In this document: positions 1 to 4,278 of the stretch, piece after piece | Numbering within the stretch: the first letter of the stretch is position 1 | Layout of the letters: every line of letters begins with the position of its first letter | Assembly: GCA_021815655.1 (NCBI GenBank) | Contig: JAKAGJ010000053.1 | Coordinates: 1 to 8,824, forward strand | DNA length: 8,824 bases | Direction: 5' to 3' | Source of the DNA: Deltaproteobacteria bacterium | Lineage (GTDB): Bacteria > Desulfobacterota > Desulfarculia > Desulfarculales > Desulfarculaceae | The notes under the pieces: generated by a model | What the model was told of the DNA's origin: nothing | The model's database searches: none | What the model saw: only the letters and a program-made list of their open reading frames with translations | Position numbers and translations under genes: made by a program

Positions 1-99
1 CCTACTACAACCACAGGAGGCCACATGCCTCCCTGAACCATAAACCACCACTCTCCAGGCTGGCCTGCTGTGCACAACCTGTTTGACAACTACACCTAG
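1..99 (+). pseudogene. C-terminal remnant of an IS481-like (DDE/rve) transposase, frameshifted
   Basis: The reading frame starting at base 3 gives YYNHRRPHASLNHKPPLSRL. This is the conserved tail of the integrase-core fold of IS481/IS3-type transposases (YN..RPH.SL....P..R). In that frame translation runs on as a poor match to a TGA at 84-86. The frame starting at base 70 gives VHNLFDNYT followed by TAG (97-99), which looks like the natural end of IS481-type transposases. The two halves are in different frames, so one indel between about 62 and 70 appears to have broken the gene. The 5' part lies outside the window, so I cannot tell whether the rest of the element is present. The integrase-tail call is strong; the IS481 assignment rests on memory of family endings and is moderate. 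No terminal inverted repeat or target duplication could be identified after base 99. Confidence 0.72.
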
Positions 100-317
100 C
101 CTGATTTTAGGGCGGCTGGCCCCGGAGGGCAATGGCCATGCGCGGGTTGGGCAAAGGGTATCAGGCCAAAATGGTCCCCGCCGGCTTGCGCAATGGGGTA
201 TGCACCCCCTTACCCCACCCGGCGCGCCTGGGCTAACATCAATATCGAGTGGAGCAACAGGCACGAGCGCCCAGCAGGGTCGGCGCATTGTCGAGGCCAT
301 GACAGGGGAGGAGGGCC

Positions 318-1250
318 ATGGACAAGAAGGTTTTGGTGGCGGTGGACGGTTCGCGCGCCTCGCTGATAGCCCTGGACTACGTGGCCGTGATGGAGGCCGC
401 GGTGATCCCCGACCTGTGGGTGACGCTCTTTCACGTGGAGGAGAGCATCCCCCAGGGCCTGCGCTCCGAGATGGGAAAGACCCCCGAGTCCTTCCGCCGC
501 CTCCAGGCCATGGAGGAGCGCATCGCCCAGCGCACGGCCCTGGTGCTAGAGCGCGCCCGCCAGCGCCTGTTGGACGCCGGCCTGGACCGGGCCAAGCTGG
601 AATGCGCCCACCAGGGACGGGCCATGGGCCTGGCCAAGGACATCGTCTTCCGCGGCGAGCACGGCAACTTCGACGCCGTGGTGCTGGGGCGCCGGGGGCT
701 GTCCAGGATGGAGGAGATGTTTCTGGGCAGCGTTACCAACAAGGTGGTGCAGCACGCCGACCGGGTGCCGGTGTGGGTGGTGGGCGGCCTGGTCAAGAGT
801 TGCCGCGTGCTCTGCGCGGTGGACGCCTCCGAGGGCTCCATCCGGGCCGTGGATCACCTGGGGTTCATGCTCTCGGGCAACAAGGACTGCCGCGTCACCC
901 TGTTCCACGCCAGCCCCAACCTCTCGGCCCTCAAGGCCCTGGACATGGAGCCGGGACAAACGGGGCTGTTGTCCCAGGACATCATGCAGGACGACCTGGC
1001 GCGCATGGCCGGGTTCTACGAGGAGGCCCGCCGGCTGCTGGCCCAGTCGGGGCTGGAGCCCGATCAGGTGGAGATGGTCAGCCGCGAGTCCCCGGGCGTG
1101 GCCAAGGCGATCATGGATGAGTTGCGCCAGGGCCAGTACGGCACCGTGGTGCTGGGCCGGCGCGGCGAGGGCAAGGCCTTCTGGCTGGGGCACGTCAGCG
1201 ACCGTATCCTAAGGAACTGCCAGGAGGCGGCGGTGTGGGTGGTGGGCTAG
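318..1250 (+). CDS. Tandem-domain universal stress protein (UspA family)
   Basis: This 310-residue cytoplasmic protein has two UspA alpha/beta domains, about residues 1-156 and 161-310, each opening with a beta-strand and aspartate (KKVLVAVDGS; CRVLCAVDAS). UspA domains bind ATP or serve as stress and energy-state sensors; no reaction can be assigned. Domain 1 carries a full ATP-binding signature G-2x-G-9x-G-S/T at residues 124-138 (GRRGLSRMEEMFLGS). Domain 2 has a shortened variant, GRRGEGKAFWLGHVS (280-294), with seven residues between the glycines and His where Gly-Ser/Thr usually follows. It may therefore bind nucleotide differently or not at all. The ATG at 318 is supported by a strong purine-rich Shine-Dalgarno run (GGGGAGGAGGG, 305-315). 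The gene stands alone: the IS relic is upstream and HU is convergent downstream. I found no convincing promoter in 100-317. Confidence 0.93.
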   Translation: MDKKVLVAVDGSRASLIALDYVAVMEAAVIPDLWVTLFHVEESIPQGLRSEMGKTPESFRRLQAMEERIAQRTALVLERARQRLLDAGLDRAKLECAHQGRAMGLAKDIVFRGEHGNFDAVVLGRRGLSRMEEMFLGSVTNKVVQHADRVPVWVVGGLVKSCRVLCAVDASEGSIRAVDHLGFMLSGNKDCRVTLFHASPNLSALKALDMEPGQTGLLSQDIMQDDLARMAGFYEEARRLLAQSGLEPDQVEMVSRESPGVAKAIMDELRQGQYGTVVLGRRGEGKAFWLGHVSDRILRNCQEAAVWVVG

Positions 1251-1352
1251 CCGGCGCAGCGGGATCGCCAACGGGCAATGCGCGTGGAGGCGCGCCCGCG
1301 CCATCCCGGCGTACCAGTCCGCCCATAAACAGCTCCGCGCCCGCCAACGACC

Positions 1353-1388
1353 AAGGGCGCCTCCCGGCCCGCGCCGGAGGACGCCCTT
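1353..1388. terminator. Strong hairpin between convergent genes, possible bidirectional terminator
   Basis: AAGGGCG (1353-1359) pairs with CGCCCTT (1382-1388). The stem continues through CCTCC/GGAGG and GGC/GCC, with single-base bulges at 1365 and 1381, to a 4-base loop at 1369-1372. That gives about 15 base pairs, mostly G-C. It lies about 15 bases after the stop codon of the minus-strand HU gene and about 100 bases after the plus-strand stress-protein gene. Neither strand has a clean U-run after the stem, so a classic intrinsic terminator is uncertain. It could instead work with Rho or stabilise the 3' end of the HU transcript. Confidence 0.5.
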
Positions 1389-1402
1389 GCCTGGCCGGCG
1401 GA

Positions 1403-1699
1403 CTACTTGCTGGGATTGAGTAGAGCCTTGACCTGGGCCGCGGACTTGAAGGTCATGCGCTTCTTGGCCGTGATCTTGATCTGCTCGCCGGTCTTGGGAT
1501 TGACGCCCTTGCGCGCCTTGGCCTTCTTGAGGGAGAAGGTGCCCAGGCCCGCCACGCGCAGGGGACGTCCGGCCTTCACCTCTTTGACCACCAAGGTGAC
1601 GAAGGACTCCAGAACCGCCTTGGCCGCGGTCTTGGCGATGCCCGCGTCCTTGGCCATCTGGTCGATCATCTCCAACTTGGTCATCGCTTTCTTTGCCAT
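1403..1699 (-). CDS. HU family DNA-binding protein
   Basis: This 98-residue basic protein belongs to the HU/IHF family of nucleoid proteins, which bend DNA as dimers. The N-terminal helices (residues 6-42) are followed by the family signature GRPLRVAGLGTFSLKK (44-59). Next come the beta-arm with VNPKTGEQI (66-74, including the intercalating proline, Pro68) and the closing segment TFKSAAQVKALL (83-94). HU is usually about 90 residues; the extra MAKKA ahead of the canonical MTKLEMIDQMAK start is common in many phyla. The upstream ATG (1697-1699) is preferred because GAGAGGGG (1703-1710) sits just before it. The gene has its own promoter and is monocistronic. The sequence does not separate an HU homodimer from an IHF-like subunit, though general HU is more likely. 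Confidence 0.96.
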   Translation of the reverse strand: MAKKAMTKLEMIDQMAKDAGIAKTAAKAVLESFVTLVVKEVKAGRPLRVAGLGTFSLKKAKARKGVNPKTGEQIKITAKKRMTFKSAAQVKALLNPSK

Positions 1700-1734
1700 T
1701 TGCCCCTCTCATAATAAGAGAACCGTTTTTCGCA

Positions 1735-1764
1735 ATTGAAGCATCTTCGGCGGTGCAAAGTCAA
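1735..1764 (-). promoter_or_regulatory. Sigma70-type promoter for the HU gene
   Basis: Read on the minus strand, a -35 hexamer TTGACT (1759-1764) is followed after 18 bases by a -10 hexamer TTCAAT (1735-1740). This predicts a transcription start near 1728 and a leader of about 30 bases that contains the Shine-Dalgarno sequence. The area is more AT-rich than its surroundings. Matches are 5/6 and 4/6 to consensus; placement is by eye. Confidence 0.55.
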
Positions 1765-1906
1765 TCGCCCGCGACGAAATAAATGCATTTAAGCCCCGTG
1801 AAGGCCTAAAAAGTTGACGCTCAGCCTCTGGCGCCCTGTCCAGCAGGGGTCTGGGGAGGTGCCGGCCGCGCCGGGCGGCGGGCCGCCGACCAGTCTTGGC
1901 TCGGCC

Positions 1907-1935
1907 TTGACGGATGCCGGCCCGGGGATTACCAT
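1907..1935 (+). promoter_or_regulatory. Candidate promoter for the TSUP permease gene
   Basis: TTGACG (1907-1912) and TACCAT (1930-1935) are separated by 17 bases, matching consensus at 5/6 and 4/6. The predicted start is near 1942, about 50 bases before the GTG start codon and directly before the dyad at 1945-1961. An alternative -35 (TTGCAT, 1935-1940) lies in the same stretch, so the exact promoter is not settled. Confidence 0.35.
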
Positions 1936-1944
1936 TGCATAAAG

Positions 1945-1961
1945 ATATCGTATTTCGATAT
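1945..1961. promoter_or_regulatory. Inverted repeat ATATCG-N5-CGATAT, candidate operator
   Basis: This is a perfect 6-base dyad (1945-1950 and 1956-1961) with a 5-base centre, set in the only strongly AT-rich patch before the permease gene. It lies within the first 20 bases downstream of the predicted transcription start, a place where a dimeric repressor would block initiation or escape. No matching regulator gene lies next to it, and the regulator family is not known. The remainder of the 1700-1990 gap holds the HU promoter and a GC-rich stretch (about 1835-1925) in which I see no gene. Confidence 0.35.
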
Positions 1962-1990
1962 TTATTAACGGGCCCGGATGGAGGACCGCC

Positions 1991-2782
1991 GTGGACTACC
2001 TGATTCTGTGCCTGACGGCGCTGGTGGCCTCGGGGCTCACCCTGTTCTCGGGTTTCGGCCTGGGCACCCTGCTGCTGCCGGCCCTGGCCCTGCTTTTCCC
2101 CCTGCCCGTGGCCGTGGCCGCCACGGCCCTGGTGCATCTGGCCAACAACCTGTTCAAGCTGGCCCTGCTGAGGCGCAGCGCCGTCTGGCCGGTGGTGCGG
2201 CAATTCGCCCTGCCCGCCGCGGCGGCGGCCCTGCTGGGGGCCTGGTTGCTGGGGCTCCTGGCGGCTATGCCGCCGCTGTTCAGCTACAGCCTGGGACCCC
2301 GCCCGGCCCAGGTTAGCCTGGTCAAGCTGGTCATCGGCCTGTTGATCCTGGGCTTCGCCTGGCTGGAGCTCATGCCCTCCCTGGAGGAGCGCCTGCGCCC
2401 CGTGGGCCAACATCTGGCCCTGGGCGGCCTGCTCTCCGGCTTCTTCGGCGGGCTCTCCGGCCATCAGGGCGCCTTCCGCGCCGCCTTTCTGCTGCGCGCC
2501 GGCCTGGAGAAAGAAGCCTTCGTGGCCACCGGCGTGGCCTGCGCCGTGCTGGTGGACTGCGCGCGGCTGATGGTCTACGGCCAGGGCCTGTGGCGCGGCC
2601 ACCTGGACCTGCTGGCCCAGGCCGGCGGCCTGCCCAAGGTGGTGGCCGCCTGCCTGGCGGCTTTTTTGGGGGCCTACCTGGGCAAGCGCCTGCTGGGCAA
2701 GATCACCATGCGGGCCGTGCGCCTGACGGTGGCTGTGATGATGGGGCTGGTGGGGCTGGGCCTGGCGGCGGGGTTGGTCTAG
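1991..2782 (+). CDS. TSUP (TauE/SafE) family membrane permease
   Basis: This 263-residue inner-membrane protein is almost entirely hydrophobic, with about 7-8 membrane segments in two homologous halves. Each half begins with a glycine-rich signature: SGFGLGTLLLPAL (residues 20-32) and SGFFGGLSGHQGAFRAAFLL (149-168). The SG.FGG.SG pattern of the second half is characteristic of the TauE/SafE family. Known members export sulfite, sulfoacetate or other organic anions; the substrate here cannot be read from sequence. A GTG start at 1991 is chosen because GGAGG (1980-1984) precedes it by six bases and the protein then starts directly with the first membrane helix. Length is normal for the family. 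The gene is monocistronic, and its TAG stop overlaps the stop of the convergent hydroxylase operon. Confidence 0.9.
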   Translation: MDYLILCLTALVASGLTLFSGFGLGTLLLPALALLFPLPVAVAATALVHLANNLFKLALLRRSAVWPVVRQFALPAAAAALLGAWLLGLLAAMPPLFSYSLGPRPAQVSLVKLVIGLLILGFAWLELMPSLEERLRPVGQHLALGGLLSGFFGGLSGHQGAFRAAFLLRAGLEKEAFVATGVACAVLVDCARLMVYGQGLWRGHLDLLAQAGGLPKVVAACLAAFLGAYLGKRLLGKITMRAVRLTVAVMMGLVGLGLAAGLV

Positions 2783-3624
2783 GAGCCCCGCCTGGCCAGG
2801 CGCAGCAAGAGGTTGCCGGCCACCTGCCGGCGGTAGGCGGCGCTGGCGCGGCCGTCGTCAATGGGGCTCAAGGCCTGGCGGGCCAATTGGGCGGCAGCTT
2901 GCAGGCTGGCGTCGTCCAATGGCCGGCCCAGCAGGGCCTCCTCGGCCGCGGGCACGCGCAGCACCGTGGGGCCCACGCTGCCCCAGGCCAGGCGCGCCCT
3001 TGTGACCAGGCCGCTCTCATCCCTGGCGATCAGGGCCGCCAGGCTCACCACGGCGATGGCCAAGGCCTGGCGGCGTCCCACCTTCTCGAAGTGCGCGATG
3101 CTCCAGGCCGGCTGCTGGGGCACCCACACGCCATAGAGAACTTCGCCGGGCTTTAAGGCCGTGCGCCCCGGACCCAGGATGAAATCGCCCATGCCCAGGC
3201 GCCGGCTGGCCGAGGCCGAACGCACCTCCACCTGGGCCTCAAGGGCATACAGCGGCGCCAAGGTGTCACCGGCCGGCGAGGCTGTGCACAGGTTGCCGCC
3301 CAGGGTGCCCTGGTTGCGGATCAAGGGCGAGCCCAACACCGCCAGGGCCTGCCGCAGGATAGGCAGATGCTCGCGCACCAGGGGATGCTCCAGCAACAGG
3401 CTGTGGGTGGCCATGGCGCCCAGGAAAAGCCAGCCTGGCTCCTGGGCCTGCACGCGCCCCAACTCGACGATGCGCTCCAGGCCGATCAGCGCCGGCGGGT
3501 CGCCCAGGCCTTGGCGCAGGCGCACCAAGAGGTCGCTGCCCCCAGCCAAGAGCGCCGCGCCGGGGTGAGCCGCCATGAGGTCCCACAGCTCGGCCAGGCT
3601 GCTGGGTAGATGCACGGGCCTCAT
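2779..3624 (-). CDS. Xanthine dehydrogenase family, FAD-binding (medium) subunit
   Basis: This 281-residue flavoprotein subunit carries electrons from the [2Fe-2S] subunit to an external acceptor. The N-terminal FAD domain (CO-dehydrogenase M-like fold) shows LLAGGSDLL (residues 25-33) and IRNQGTLGGNLCTASPAGD (102-120), which contact the FAD pyrophosphate. The C-terminal domain ends with the typical DDGRASAAYRR (256-266). Cys113 is the only cysteine I see, so the extra [4Fe-4S] loop of the 4-hydroxybenzoyl-CoA reductase beta subunit is absent. The ATG at 3622-3624 overlaps the TGA of the [2Fe-2S] gene (ATGA), implying translational coupling. A longer reading of this frame upstream is only a shadow of the [2Fe-2S] gene. 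It is the last gene of the operon; its TAG shares CTAG with the convergent permease stop. Confidence 0.93.
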   Translation of the reverse strand: MRPVHLPSSLAELWDLMAAHPGAALLAGGSDLLVRLRQGLGDPPALIGLERIVELGRVQAQEPGWLFLGAMATHSLLLEHPLVREHLPILRQALAVLGSPLIRNQGTLGGNLCTASPAGDTLAPLYALEAQVEVRSASASRRLGMGDFILGPGRTALKPGEVLYGVWVPQQPAWSIAHFEKVGRRQALAIAVVSLAALIARDESGLVTRARLAWGSVGPTVLRVPAAEEALLGRPLDDASLQAAAQLARQALSPIDDGRASAAYRRQVAGNLLLRLARRGS

Positions 3625-4091
3625 GCCTGGTCCTCCCCCGGGCCGGCGGCCAGGGCCACGGCGTCCACGATTTTGTGGTAGCCCGTGCAGCGGCAGAGGT
3701 TGCCGGCCAGGGCCTGGCGAATCTCTTGGCGGCTGGGCCGGGCCTGGCGCTCCAGCAAGGCCACCGAGGAGAGCACCATGCCCGGCGTGCAGAATCCGCA
3801 CTGCACCGCCCCGGCCTGGGCGAAGGCCGCCTGCACCGGGTGCGGCCCCTGGGCGCTGGCCAGGCCCTCGATGGTCAGCACCTGGCGCCCTTGCAGTTGG
3901 GCGGCCAGGAGCAGGCAGGACAGACGCGGCAGGCCGTCCAGCAGGATGGTGCAGGCCCCGCACTCGCCGGCCCCGCAGGCCTCCTTGACCCCGGTGAGCC
4001 CCAGATCCTGGCGTAGCAGGTCAACCACCCGGCGGTCGGGGGCGGCGTCCACCACCTTGGGTCGTCCGTTGAGGATGAACTCGATTTTCAC
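3621..4091 (-). CDS. Xanthine dehydrogenase family, [2Fe-2S] (small) subunit
   Basis: This 156-residue iron-sulfur subunit relays electrons from the molybdenum centre to FAD. The plant-type ferredoxin domain has C39-x4-C44-x2-C47 and C59 (KEACGAGECGACTILLDG...LSC). The helical second domain has QCGFCTPG (97-104, cysteines 98 and 101) and NLCRCTGY (131-138, cysteines 133 and 135) for the second cluster. All eight ligands are present and the length is normal. The GTG at 4089-4091 is preferred: AAGGAGG (4099-4105) lies seven bases ahead, and VKIEFILNGRP is the usual family start. An open frame upstream to 4211 has no family similarity. The gene overlaps the FAD subunit by four bases. Its first 28 codons are duplicated upstream in a relic, so its ribosome binding site appears newly acquired in place of an ATGA link to the large subunit. 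Confidence 0.94.
   Translation of the reverse strand: MKIEFILNGRPKVVDAAPDRRVVDLLRQDLGLTGVKEACGAGECGACTILLDGLPRLSCLLLAAQLQGRQVLTIEGLASAQGPHPVQAAFAQAGAVQCGFCTPGMVLSSVALLERQARPSRQEIRQALAGNLCRCTGYHKIVDAVALAAGPGEDQA
4008..4091. repeat. Direct repeat, downstream copy (start of the intact [2Fe-2S] gene)
   Basis: This 84-base segment holds codons 1-28 of the intact [2Fe-2S] gene. It matches 4195-4278 at 74 of 84 positions (88%) in direct orientation, offset by 187 bases. Loss of one copy by recombination between the repeats would remove 187 bp and restore a direct large-subunit to [2Fe-2S] junction. Confidence 0.9.
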
Positions 4092-4113
4092 CAACCAGCC
4101 TCCTTGCCTGACC

Positions 4114-4278
4114 CTACCCGTCGCAACGGGAGCCGCCAACGCCGGCCAAAACCATTGCCTGGCCCGACCCGTATTGGGAGCCAAGGCACTTGGCTTGGCG
4201 CGGCAGGTCAACCACCCGGCGGTCAGGGGCGGCGTCCACCACCATGGGCCGGCCGTTGAGGATGAACTCGATAATCAT
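4114..4278 (-). pseudogene. Truncated duplicate of the [2Fe-2S] subunit gene (54 codons)
   Basis: On the minus strand an ATG (4276-4278) overlaps the TGA of the large-subunit gene as ATGA. It opens MIIEFILNGRPMVVDAAPDR, which continues RVVDLPRQ. These 28 residues match residues 1-28 of the intact [2Fe-2S] subunit (VKIEFILNGRPKVVDAAPDR, then RVVDLLRQ). Similarity stops abruptly there. The frame runs 26 more codons without family resemblance to a TAG at 4114-4116, which is 22 bases before the intact gene's GTG. All cluster-ligand cysteines (39 onward) are missing, so it cannot make a functional subunit. Differences from the intact copy include three silent third-base changes (codons 9, 10 and 18) as well as changes at codons 1, 2, 12 and 26, so the duplication is not brand new. 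It might survive only as a translated spacer that keeps ribosomes moving toward the real gene; that is inference. Confidence 0.85.
4195..4278. repeat. Direct repeat, upstream copy (start of the [2Fe-2S] relic)
   Basis: This is the partner of the repeat at 4008-4091, at 74/84 identity. The copies differ at ten positions; relative to the upstream copy these are 4195, 4201, 4202, 4225, 4244, 4249, 4252, 4273, 4274 and 4278. The 103 bases between the copies show no recognisable gene, only a small CCCGT/ACGGG hairpin at 4117-4130 and the AAGGAGG ribosome binding site. Confidence 0.9.

Noticed and set aside
14..35. Hairpin GGAGGC-CACAT-GCCTCC near the left edge as a terminator
   Set aside because: It lies inside the transposase tail coding frame and has no U-run, so it is likely incidental.
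195..208. GGGGT-ATGC-ACCCC hairpin upstream of the stress protein as a regulatory element
   Set aside because: The stem is only five pairs in a GC-rich spacer and has no positional relation to a promoter, so it is not distinguishable from chance.
83..1120. 345-codon plus-strand ORF overlapping the stress protein in another frame
   Set aside because: It is a Gly/Arg/Pro-rich translation with no motif, and the UspA frame with a strong ribosome binding site explains the region.
1876..1888. CGGCGG-G-CCGCCG palindrome upstream of the permease as an operator
   Set aside because: Short GC-only palindromes are expected in this composition, and it lies upstream of the predicted promoter with no other support.
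1709..2602. 297-codon minus-strand ORF antisense to the TSUP permease
   Set aside because: It is Gln/Gly/His-rich with no motif, and it runs across the HU promoter and the permease coding region. The membrane-protein frame on the plus strand is clearly the real one.
4092..4211. N-terminal extension of the [2Fe-2S] subunit to ATG 4211
   Set aside because: The extra 40 residues have no family similarity, cross the relic region and ignore the well-placed AAGGAGG before GTG 4091.
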